From CAZFAT01 sp964517075 (lineage in GTDB: Bacteria > Acidobacteriota > Vicinamibacteria > Vicinamibacterales > SCN-69-37): 33,253 nt of DNA. A model generated the notes under the pieces. The model had not been told where the DNA came from, did not search any database, and saw only the letters and a list, made by a program, of their open reading frames with translations. Position numbers and translations under genes: made by a program. The stretch spans positions 1-33,253 of the forward strand of contig CAZFAT010000161.1 in the NCBI GenBank assembly GCA_964517075.1, written 5' to 3'. Below, piece by piece: positions 7,028 to 13,189 of the stretch; the first letter of the stretch is position 1; each line of letters begins with the position of its first letter.

Positions 7028-8370
7028 TGGAGCCGGCCGCTCCCCGACGACGTCGGTACCTTCCGCACCTTTATATTCAGGTCCTCATCGCCATCGTCCT
7101 CGGGGGCCTGTACGGCTATCTCGAACCGGCGCGCGCCGTCGCGCTCAAGCCGCTCGGCGACGGCTTCATCGCGCTGGTCAAGATGATCATCGGACCGGTG
7201 ATCTTCTGCACGGTCGTGCTCGGGATCGCGGGAGCCGGCGATATCCGCAAGGTCGGCCGCGTCGGCGGCAAGGCCCTCGTCTATTTCGAGGTCGTCTCCG
7301 GGTTCGCCCTCGTCATCGGCATGATTGTGGCCAACGTGCTGCGGCCCGGCGACGGGTTCAACGTCGACCCGGCGACGCTCGATCCGTCCGCCGTGGCCGG
7401 CTATGCGAAGGCCGCGACCGAGCAGTCCACCGTCCAGTTCCTTCTCAGCATCATTCCCGTCACCTTCACCGACGCCTTCACCGGATCGGGGAACCTGCTG
7501 CAGGTGCTGCTGCTGGCGCTGCTCTTCGGCTACGCGATGATGCACCTCGGGCGGTCGAGCGGGATCGTCCACCAGTTCATCGAGGCGGCGTCGCACGTCT
7601 TCTTCGGGATGATGAACACCATCATGCTGCTGGCGCCGATCGGCGCGGGCGGAGCGATGGCGTTTACGATCGGCCGCTACGGCGTCGCGGCGCTCTGGCC
7701 GCTCATCGCGCTGATCGGGACGTTCTACCTCACGTGCATCATCTTCATCGGCCTCGTCCTCGGCACGATTGCGGCCTTCATCGGGTTCAACATCCTCCGG
7801 TTTCTCGCCTACATCAAAGATGAACTGCTCATCGTCCTGGGCACGTCCTCGTCCGAAGCGGGCCTCGTCCCGCTGATGGCCAAGCTCGAACGGCTCGGAT
7901 GCTCGAAGTCGGTCATCGGCCTCGTCGTGCCGGCCGGGTACTCGTTCAACCTGGACGGGACGAATATCTACCTGACGATGGCGGCGCTCTTCGTGGCGCA
8001 GGCGCTGAACATCGACCTGACCCTGACGCAGCAGATTACGCTCCTCGCCGTCGCGTCGCTGACCGGCAATGGCGCGTCGGGCGTCACCGGCGCGGGATTC
8101 ATCACGCTCGCGGCGACCCTCGCCGTCGTTCCGAGCGTGCCGGTGGCGGGGCTGGCGCTGGTGCTCGGCATCGATCGGTTCATGTCCGAGGCCCGCGCGA
8201 TCACGAATTTCATCGGCAATGGTGTCGCGACGATCGCGGTCTCGCGCTGGGAGGGTGAGCTCGATCACGCCGTGCTCGCGCGCGAGCTCGCCGGCGGCTC
8301 CCCGGGCATCGGGCGCGACGGCGACACGGCCGACCTCGATCGGAGCCGGGCGACCGACCAGTCCGCCTGA
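7027..8370 (+). CDS. dctA: C4-dicarboxylate:cation symporter DctA
   Basis: 447 aa, close to the usual DctA length. The ATG at 7027 shares its A with the preceding stop codon. It matches DctA end to end: 'PLGDGFIALVKMIIGPVIFCTVVLGIAG', the serine-rich 'GTSSSE' reentrant loop (272-277), 'YSFNLDGTNIYLTMAA' (305-320), 'GVTGAGFITLAATL', and the signature 'LGIDRFMSEARAITNFIGNG' with 'ELDH' afterwards. Known members import succinate, fumarate and malate with H+ or Na+. One oddity is 'TGNGASGVTG' (346-355), where the DctA I recall has SSKGAAGVTG. Coupling to the upstream esterase suggests uptake of a released acid, which is inference. Confidence 0.93.
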   Translation: MEPAAPRRRRYLPHLYIQVLIAIVLGGLYGYLEPARAVALKPLGDGFIALVKMIIGPVIFCTVVLGIAGAGDIRKVGRVGGKALVYFEVVSGFALVIGMIVANVLRPGDGFNVDPATLDPSAVAGYAKAATEQSTVQFLLSIIPVTFTDAFTGSGNLLQVLLLALLFGYAMMHLGRSSGIVHQFIEAASHVFFGMMNTIMLLAPIGAGGAMAFTIGRYGVAALWPLIALIGTFYLTCIIFIGLVLGTIAAFIGFNILRFLAYIKDELLIVLGTSSSEAGLVPLMAKLERLGCSKSVIGLVVPAGYSFNLDGTNIYLTMAALFVAQALNIDLTLTQQITLLAVASLTGNGASGVTGAGFITLAATLAVVPSVPVAGLALVLGIDRFMSEARAITNFIGNGVATIAVSRWEGELDHAVLARELAGGSPGIGRDGDTADLDRSRATDQSA

Positions 8371-8381
8371 AGGTCCCTCAC

Positions 8382-9416
8382 ATGCGTGTGCACCTTGCCT
8401 GTCTCGCGGCCGTGATGGCGTTCAGTGCCCTGGAGGCCAGAACACCGCAGGCGTCGCCGCCCTATCCGCCGAGCGCCGCCATCGTGGGCATCGAGTGGGC
8501 GGCCGCGGACACGATAGTCCGTCGGGCACGCGGCAGCGATAACTGGCCCCTCGCGTGGGCGGACGATGACGCGTTGTACAGCGCGTATGGCGACGGGCAG
8601 GGCTTCGAGCCGTTCGTCGAGCGCAAGCTGAGCCTGGGCCTGGCGCGCATCACGGGCGGACCGCAGGACTTCACGGGCGTGAACCTGCGGGCGCCGACGA
8701 TCGAGCGGCTCGGTGACGGCGCCGCCGGACCGAAGGCCAGCGGGATGCTGGCGGTCAACGGCGTCCTGTATCTCTGGATCCGCAACGTGAAGAACTCGCA
8801 GCTGGCCTGGTCCGCGGACCACGGGCGCACCTGGCGCTGGGCCGCGTGGCGGTTCACCGAGAGCTTCGGCGCGCCGACGTTCCTGCAGTTCGGGCGCGAC
8901 TACACCGGCGCTCGCGACGCGTTCGTCTACGTCTATTCGGCGGACGCGCCCACTGCCTACGATCCCGCGGACGCGATGGTTCTCGCGCGCGTGCCGGCCG
9001 CCCGGATCACCGAACGCGGGGCCTACGAGTTCTTCCGCGGACTCGACGCCGCCGGCCGTCCCTCCTGGCACGCCAGCGTGACCGAACGGCGCCCCGTCTT
9101 CGTGCACCCGCGACGCAGCTATCGCTCCGGCATCAGCTACAACGCCGCGCTCAAGCGGTACCTCTGGTGCCAGGTGCTGCCCGACAGCACTGACGCGCGC
9201 GGCCCGCGCTTCCAGGGCGGCTTCGGCGTCTACGACGCACCCGAGCCGTGGGGGCCGTGGACGACCGCGTTCTTCGCGGAGACCTGGGACGTCGGCCCTG
9301 GCGAAACCTGCAGCCTGCCGCCCAAATGGATGAGCGCCGACGGCCTCACGCTCCACATGGTGTTCTCCGGCGACGACGCGTTCTCCGTGCGGCAGGGGCG
9401 ACTGTCGCTGCGCTGA
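8382..9416 (+). CDS. Exported DUF4185 protein
   Basis: 344 aa. An N-terminal signal peptide (about 1-20, 'LACLAAVMAFSALEA') is followed by one DUF4185-like domain (PF13810), which has a five-bladed propeller outline resembling glycosidases. Supporting motifs are 'NWPLAWADDDALYSAYGDGQGF', 'WSADHGRTWRWA', 'FLQFGRDYTGARDAFVYVYS' and 'GGFGVYDAPEPWGPW'. The function of the family is unknown and a carbohydrate-related role is only suggested by fold. It lies 11 nt after dctA and is probably the third gene of the same operon. Its stop is 4 nt from that of the convergent sigma-54 regulator. Confidence 0.8.
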   Translation: MRVHLACLAAVMAFSALEARTPQASPPYPPSAAIVGIEWAAADTIVRRARGSDNWPLAWADDDALYSAYGDGQGFEPFVERKLSLGLARITGGPQDFTGVNLRAPTIERLGDGAAGPKASGMLAVNGVLYLWIRNVKNSQLAWSADHGRTWRWAAWRFTESFGAPTFLQFGRDYTGARDAFVYVYSADAPTAYDPADAMVLARVPAARITERGAYEFFRGLDAAGRPSWHASVTERRPVFVHPRRSYRSGISYNAALKRYLWCQVLPDSTDARGPRFQGGFGVYDAPEPWGPWTTAFFAETWDVGPGETCSLPPKWMSADGLTLHMVFSGDDAFSVRQGRLSLR

Positions 9417-9417
9417 G

Positions 9418-9438
9418 AGCTCAAAGCTCAAAGCTACG
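9418..9438. repeat. Short heptad repeat at the convergent gene ends
   Basis: AGCTCAA occurs twice in tandem, then AGCTACG, with an exact 7-base period. It covers the gap between the two convergent stop codons and the last codons of the sigma-54 activator. It may be chance, but its period matches the larger heptad arrays at 13082-13188. Confidence 0.35.
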
Positions 9439-11064
9439 AGACTGTTCTTCGTACTGTCGGAGCTTCCGATACAACGTCGCCGTGCCGATGCCGAGCTTGC
9501 TCGCGGCGCTCGTCCGGTTGCCACCCGTCGCGCGCATGACGGACAGGATGTAGTCGCGTTCCACCTCCGCGAGCGGCCGCACGTCGCTGGCCGTCACCGC
9601 CTCCGGCGCACTCACCGTCACATCGTCCGGCAGGTCGTCCGCATCGACGCGGTTCTTCGCGGCCAGGACCACCGCGCGTTCGACGGCATTCTCCAGTTCG
9701 CGGACGTTGCCCGGCCAGGCGTGGCGCAATAGGCGATGCGCAGCCGCCGGCGTGAATCCGGTGGCCTTGCGTCCGGTCCGCGCCGCGGCCGCCGCGAGAA
9801 ACTCACGTGCCAGCGGCAGGATGTCCTCGCGCCGCTCGCGCAGGGGCGGCACGTGAATCTCGACCACGCGCAGGCGGTAGTAGAGGTCCTGACGGAATCG
9901 CGCGCCGTGAATCTCAGCGACGAGGTCCCGGTTCGTGGCGGCGATCACGCGGACGTCCACGGCGCGGCTCTTGTTCTCGCCGACCCGCCGCACCTCGCGT
10001 TCCTGAAGCACGCGCAGCAGCTTGACCTGCATCGCCGGCGGCACCTCGCCAATCTCGTCGAGCAGCAGCGTCCCGCCGTTGGCGGCCTCGAAGAGGCCCG
10101 GCCGATCCTGGCTCGCGCCCGTGAACGAGCCCTTTGCATGGCCAAACAGCTCCGATTCGAGGAGCGTCTCCGGCACGGCGCCGCAGTTGATGGCGACAAA
10201 TGGCCCGCCCGTGCGCGGTGACTCGTCGTGGATGAGGCGCGCGACGCGCTCCTTGCCGACACCGCTCTCGCCGGTCAGCAGGACCGTCGAGTCCACCTGC
10301 GCGACGCGGCGCGCGAGGTCGAGCGTCCGCGCCATGGTCGGGCTCTGCACGACCCAGCCTCCAGCGGTGGACCCGCTGCGATCGCGGAGTCCGAGCTGCC
10401 GCCGTTCGGCCCGCAATCGCTCCTCGGTGCGCTTGAGTTCGGCCGTGACCTGCACGAGCGCGGCATCGAGGCACGGTTCCTGGTAGAAGGTGCGATGCGG
10501 TGTCAGCGCGTCGCCCCACTCCTCTGGTGTGCGTCCGACGACGTGACAGACGGCGTCGCCTTTGCCGCGGCAGCGCTCTTCCAGGCAGAAGATCTCGCGG
10601 CCGTGCGCGTACGAGAGATAGCCCGTGGCAAAACCGGTCAGCGTCCAGCACACCGCATCGTCGGCGCGTCCGAAGAGGAGCAGGTGCTGTTCGGCTTCGT
10701 ACGAGTCGTGCCAGATGGATTCCGCAAACGGCTTCGGTCCGGATTCGGCCGTACGCACGTTTGGCACCGCGCGGACGAGCCCCTGCAGCGTGTGCAGCCG
10801 CGCGCCGGCTTTCTTCCACTCGCTCTCTTCGTCCCACGGAAAGCTGCGGCGGAGGTTCTCGGCCGTCCGCCAGCCGTGGGCGTAGCCGAAGCGGGTGAGG
10901 ACCGCGCGGGCGCCCGACTGGCCGAGCGCCCGAATCAGCTCCCCTCTGAGCAGGCCAAGCGCGACGGCATCGAGCAGGAGGACGCGCTCGCCGGCGAACC
11001 GGATGACGCCCCCTTCCGGGGTGAATTCGAGCAGTTCGCGGAGGTCCAGATCGGCGGCGCGCAT
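9421..11064 (-). CDS. XylR/DmpR-type sigma-54-dependent activator (XylR_N, V4R, AAA+, Fis HTH)
   Basis: 547 aa. The XylR_N activator domain is at about 12-115 ('RFGYAHGWRTAENLRR', 'LHTLQG'), V4R at about 118-175, a coiled linker at about 200-225, AAA+ at about 237-465 and a Fis-type HTH at about 500-540. The Walker A 'GESGVGKE' (265-272), Walker B 'LLLDEIGE' (333-340), sigma-54 loop GSFTGA (312-317) and 'FRQDLYYRL' are all present. Cys139, Glu162, Cys165 and Cys173 match, in spacing, the zinc ligands I recall from the phenol sensor MopR, and Trp118 matches its pocket Trp. An aromatic or related ligand is therefore likely, though unproven. The gene diverges from yceI, whose promoter has the sigma-54 form. 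An inverted repeat lies between the regulator's -10 box and its start, so autorepression is plausible. Confidence 0.93.
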   Translation of the reverse strand: MRAADLDLRELLEFTPEGGVIRFAGERVLLLDAVALGLLRGELIRALGQSGARAVLTRFGYAHGWRTAENLRRSFPWDEESEWKKAGARLHTLQGLVRAVPNVRTAESGPKPFAESIWHDSYEAEQHLLLFGRADDAVCWTLTGFATGYLSYAHGREIFCLEERCRGKGDAVCHVVGRTPEEWGDALTPHRTFYQEPCLDAALVQVTAELKRTEERLRAERRQLGLRDRSGSTAGGWVVQSPTMARTLDLARRVAQVDSTVLLTGESGVGKERVARLIHDESPRTGGPFVAINCGAVPETLLESELFGHAKGSFTGASQDRPGLFEAANGGTLLLDEIGEVPPAMQVKLLRVLQEREVRRVGENKSRAVDVRVIAATNRDLVAEIHGARFRQDLYYRLRVVEIHVPPLRERREDILPLAREFLAAAAARTGRKATGFTPAAAHRLLRHAWPGNVRELENAVERAVVLAAKNRVDADDLPDDVTVSAPEAVTASDVRPLAEVERDYILSVMRATGGNRTSAASKLGIGTATLYRKLRQYEEQSRSFEL

Positions 11065-11073
11065 GGCAACCTC

Positions 11074-11090
11074 TCAATCACTTTGATTGA
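11074..11090. promoter_or_regulatory. Candidate enhancer (UAS) for the sigma-54 activator
   Basis: TCAATCA-CTT-TGATTGA is a perfect 7-3-7 inverted repeat. Its centre lies about 107 bp upstream of the predicted yceI transcription start, a usual distance for a sigma-54 enhancer. The TTGAT core resembles the XylR/DmpR site core as I recall it. It also sits just after the activator's own predicted -10 box, so bound protein could block that promoter. Confidence 0.65.
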
Positions 11091-11097
11091 CGAGGCT

Positions 11098-11103
11098 ATC
11101 ATA
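11098..11103 (-). promoter_or_regulatory. Possible -10 box of the sigma-54 activator gene
   Basis: TATGAT on the minus strand, 33 nt before the activator ATG, with the inverted repeat 11074-11090 between them. A GAGAGG ribosome-binding sequence precedes the ATG. No clear -35 box was found. Confidence 0.35.
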
Positions 11104-11137
11104 ACGATACGTTGCGGAACGGCCTGTCCATGTAAGT

Positions 11138-11155
11138 TGTTGATAACACTCAACA
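11138..11155. promoter_or_regulatory. Second inverted repeat upstream of the sigma-54 promoter
   Basis: TGTTGA-TAACAC-TCAACA is a perfect 6-6-6 inverted repeat in an AT-rich stretch directly upstream of the -24 element. It could be a secondary activator site or a site for another factor. It does not match the 11074-11090 repeat closely. Confidence 0.4.
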
Positions 11156-11162
11156 TGAACCA

Positions 11163-11178
11163 TGGCACCAGGGTTGCT
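11163..11178 (+). promoter_or_regulatory. Sigma-54 (-24/-12) promoter of yceI
   Basis: TGGCAC-CAGGG-TTGCT matches the RpoN consensus TGGCAC-N5-TTGCW at every defined position, with exact spacing between GG (11164-11165) and GC (11176-11177). The predicted start of transcription is about 11189. It points at the YceI gene, and a sigma-54 activator is encoded divergently 100 bp away. Confidence 0.9.
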
Positions 11179-11190
11179 CCTATGTGGGTC

Positions 11191-11208
11191 GAGCCCATTG
11201 ACGGGCTC
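11191..11208 (+). other. Stem-loop at the predicted 5' end of yceI mRNA
   Basis: GAGCCC (11191-11196) pairs perfectly with GGGCTC (11203-11208) around loop ATTGAC. Transcription from the sigma-54 promoter should start within a few bases of 11190, so the mRNA would open with this hairpin, 6 nt before the AAGGAG ribosome-binding site. Terminal hairpins of this kind protect mRNAs from 5'-end-dependent decay in other bacteria. Confidence 0.5.
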
Positions 11209-11228
11209 AGTCACAAGGAGCGATGGAG

Positions 11229-11777
11229 ATGGCAACTGAACGCTGGGAAATTGATAGCAGCCACTCGGGGATTCACTTTTCGGTGCGGCATCTGGTGATT
11301 GCGCGGGTCCGCGGGCAGTTCGGCCGCTGGAGCGGCACCGTGCTGGTGCCTGAGGGCGACCTCAACCGGGCGTCCGTGGACGTCAGGATTGACGCGTCGA
11401 GCATCGACACGGGCGTGGCCGACCGGGACGCGCACCTGAAATCGGGCGACTTCTTCGACGTCGCGACGTATCCGGAGATCACCTTTCGGACCGACCGCGT
11501 CGAGCCCGCCAGCAACGGCAGGCTGCGGCTGGTGGGTCCGCTCACGCTCAAGGGCGTGACGCGTCAGGTCGCGTTCGACGTGGAGTCTCACGGGAAAGCG
11601 GCCGATCCGTGGGGCAACCTGCGCGCGGCATTCACGGCGAAGACCTCCGTTGACCGGCGTGATTTCGGGCTGACCTGGAACCAGGTGCTCGAGACTGGCG
11701 GCGTGATGGTGGGCGAGCGCGTGGACATCGAGGTGGATCTCGAGGCGGTGCAGCAGACCGCGGCCAAAGTTGCCTGA
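11229..11777 (+). CDS. YceI-family lipid/isoprenoid-binding protein
   Basis: 182 aa. Two in-frame ATGs are close together; the one at 11229 is preferred because AAGGAG (11215-11220) lies 8 nt upstream, while the ATG at 11223 is only 2 nt away. There is no signal peptide, so unlike periplasmic YceI it should stay in the cytoplasm. The single lipocalin-like YceI domain fills the protein: 'WEIDSSHSGIHFSVRHLVIARVRGQF', 'IDTGVADRDAHLKSGDFFDV', 'YPEITFRTDRV', 'LTLKGVTRQVAFDV'. Family members bind long amphiphiles such as polyisoprenoids. The gene is alone behind a sigma-54 promoter and ends at a strong hairpin, so it is probably the main target of the divergent activator. Confidence 0.92.
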   Translation: MATERWEIDSSHSGIHFSVRHLVIARVRGQFGRWSGTVLVPEGDLNRASVDVRIDASSIDTGVADRDAHLKSGDFFDVATYPEITFRTDRVEPASNGRLRLVGPLTLKGVTRQVAFDVESHGKAADPWGNLRAAFTAKTSVDRRDFGLTWNQVLETGGVMVGERVDIEVDLEAVQQTAAKVA

Positions 11778-11787
11778 TCCGCGTCGG

Positions 11788-11811
11788 GCCGCGGGGCTCA
11801 CACCCCGCGGC
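11788..11811 (+). terminator. GC-rich hairpin terminator after yceI
   Basis: GCCGCGGGG (11788-11796) pairs perfectly over 9 bp with CCCCGCGGC (11803-11811), loop CTCACA, beginning 11 nt after the stop codon. No T tract follows. Such U-less hairpins are common in GC-rich genomes, so termination is likely but not certain. Confidence 0.6.
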
Positions 11812-11831
11812 TGCGTCGATGCGGCAGGAGC

Positions 11832-11837
11832 GATAAT
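11832..11837 (+). promoter_or_regulatory. -10-like GATAAT close to the zinc-ribbon gene start
   Basis: GATAAT ends 5 nt before the GTG at 11843. A promoter here would give a leaderless mRNA. AGGAG at 11826-11830 is rather far for a normal ribosome-binding site. Confidence 0.35.
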
Positions 11838-11842
11838 GGGGA

Positions 11843-12058
11843 GTGACCGATCTGCCCGCCACCATCCTGCCGCTGAACTGCTTCGAGTGCGCGGGCCCGA
11901 TCGAGGTCGCGTGCGAAGGGCCTGCCGAGCCGGGTGAGTCGCAGACGGTGCGCTTCGCGTGCCCGTACTGCGGCCGCCCGCGCCAGCTGGAGCTGCCCGG
12001 CAAGGTGCTGTGGGTGGCCATGCGCCAGCACGGAACCGGGCCAGAGACCAGGCATTGA
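11843..12058 (+). CDS. Small zinc-ribbon-like protein
   Basis: 71 aa with a GTG start. Two CxxC pairs, 'CFEC' (about residues 13-16) and 'CPYC' (about 40-43), are separated by 23 residues, a classic four-cysteine zinc-ribbon spacing. The rest ('QTVRFACPYC', 'RQLELPGKVLWVAMRQ') fits a compact beta fold. No catalytic motif is seen and I do not recognise the family. The stop codon overlaps an in-frame ATG (12058) of the following DUF1684 frame, so the two could be coupled. The start is uncertain because GTG lies only 5 nt after a -10-like hexamer. Confidence 0.6.
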   Translation: MTDLPATILPLNCFECAGPIEVACEGPAEPGESQTVRFACPYCGRPRQLELPGKVLWVAMRQHGTGPETRH

Positions 12059-12096
12059 TGGAAGCCTGCATCGAGAGTCCCCCGTCCGCGCGTAAG

Positions 12097-13059
12097 ATGA
12101 GCGTCCGTGCGATGCCGGCGTCCAGAATCACTGCCCTCAGCTTCGCGATCGCGATGAGTGTCCTGCCGAACGCGTGCGGCGGCTCGCCAGACGGGACGCC
12201 CGCCGCGGCGCCTCCGCCGACTGCGGTCCCCGCGCCGCTGACGGTTGAGGAATGGCGCGCCAAGCATGACGTCGATTACCGGCGCGACTACGTGTCCATC
12301 GCCGGCATGCACGACCTGAAGCCCGGCGCGAACACCGCCGGCAGCGCGGCAGGCCACGACATCGTGCTGCCCTCGTCCACGCCCGCGACGCTCGGCCGCT
12401 TCGTCCTCCAGGGCGATCGCGTTCGCTTCGAACCCGCGCCTGGCGTGGACGTCCGCGTCGGCGACCGGACCGTCACCGCGCCGATGGATCTCCGCGACGA
12501 TCGGACGGCCGATCGCGACGAGCTGCTGATCGGCGACGTTCGTCTCGTCGTGCACGCGAGCGGCGACTCGCGAATGCTTCGCGTGCGCGATCCGAATAGC
12601 GACTTCGCGAAGGGTTTCCTCGGCTTCGACTGGTTTCCCGTCGATCCGCAGTACCGCGTCGTCGGCCGCTTCATTCCCGACCCGTCGGCGCAGACCATGA
12701 AGGTGCCGAACACCTTCGGGGACATCGACGAGTTCAAGTCGGAAGGGGTGGTCGAGTTCACGCTGCTCGGGCAGACGCTACGCCTGCGCCCGTTCACGAC
12801 GCGACCGAACCGGCTGTACCTTGTCTTCCGTGACGCCTCGAGCGGTCAGGAGACGTACAAGGCCGCGCGCTTTCTGTACTCGGATCTGCTGCCCGATGGT
12901 ACGACGGTGCTGGACTTCAACATCGCCTACAACCCGCCCTGCGCGTTCAATCCCTACACGACCTGCCCCATCCCGCTCGCCGAGAACCGGCTGCCGGTGA
13001 AGATCCTCGCGGGCGAGAAGAAGTACCCCGTCGACGTGGCGCTGCCGACGAGGGATTGA
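12097..13059 (+). CDS. DUF1684 lipoprotein
   Basis: 320 aa from ATG 12097. Other in-frame starts are 12058 (overlaps the previous stop, TGATG) and 12112 (13 nt after TAAGAT at 12093-12098). All keep the lipoprotein signal: a hydrophobic stretch, then 'SVLPNAC', an imperfect lipobox, followed by a Gly/Ala/Pro-rich linker. The DUF1684 domain (PF07920) follows: 'EEWRAKHDVDYRRDYVSIAGMHDL', 'DFAKGFLGFDWFPVDPQYRV', 'NRLYLVFRDASSGQETYKAARFLY', and the terminal 'DFNIAYNPPCAFNPYTTCPIPL.EN'. The function of the family is unknown. The gene converges on the PL11 lyase gene. Confidence 0.85.
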   Translation: MSVRAMPASRITALSFAIAMSVLPNACGGSPDGTPAAAPPPTAVPAPLTVEEWRAKHDVDYRRDYVSIAGMHDLKPGANTAGSAAGHDIVLPSSTPATLGRFVLQGDRVRFEPAPGVDVRVGDRTVTAPMDLRDDRTADRDELLIGDVRLVVHASGDSRMLRVRDPNSDFAKGFLGFDWFPVDPQYRVVGRFIPDPSAQTMKVPNTFGDIDEFKSEGVVEFTLLGQTLRLRPFTTRPNRLYLVFRDASSGQETYKAARFLYSDLLPDGTTVLDFNIAYNPPCAFNPYTTCPIPLAENRLPVKILAGEKKYPVDVALPTRD

Positions 13060-13081
13060 GGAGAAAGATCCGTCACGTTCT

Positions 13082-13188
13082 CGGTTGTCGGTCACCGGTG
13101 CTCGGTGCGTGCTTCGGGAATCGCGCCTGATCACGCGGTCGCACCTGCAGGGTCCGCGAACCGAAGGCCGAAGACCGGAAGCCGATTT
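13082..13188. repeat. Two opposed arrays of degenerate 7-bp repeats
   Basis: 13082-13109 is four consecutive heptads of form CGGTNNN (CGGTTGT, CGGTCAC, CGGTGCT, CGGTGCG). 13154-13188 is five consecutive heptads starting CCG (CCGCGAA, CCGAAGG, CCGAAGA, CCGGAAG, CCGATTT). The arrays have opposite polarity and lie 44 bp apart between two convergent genes. They resemble the heptanucleotide short tandem repeats known from some cyanobacteria only in period. The gap holds no gene. Confidence 0.55.
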
Positions 13189-13189
13189 G

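Noticed and set aside
6847..8268. A 473-codon minus-strand frame opposite dctA
   Set aside because: It is composed almost entirely of charged residues, while the plus strand matches DctA from end to end.
13082..13188. CRISPR-like array
   Set aside because: Units are 7 bp and contiguous with no spacers, and there are no cas genes.
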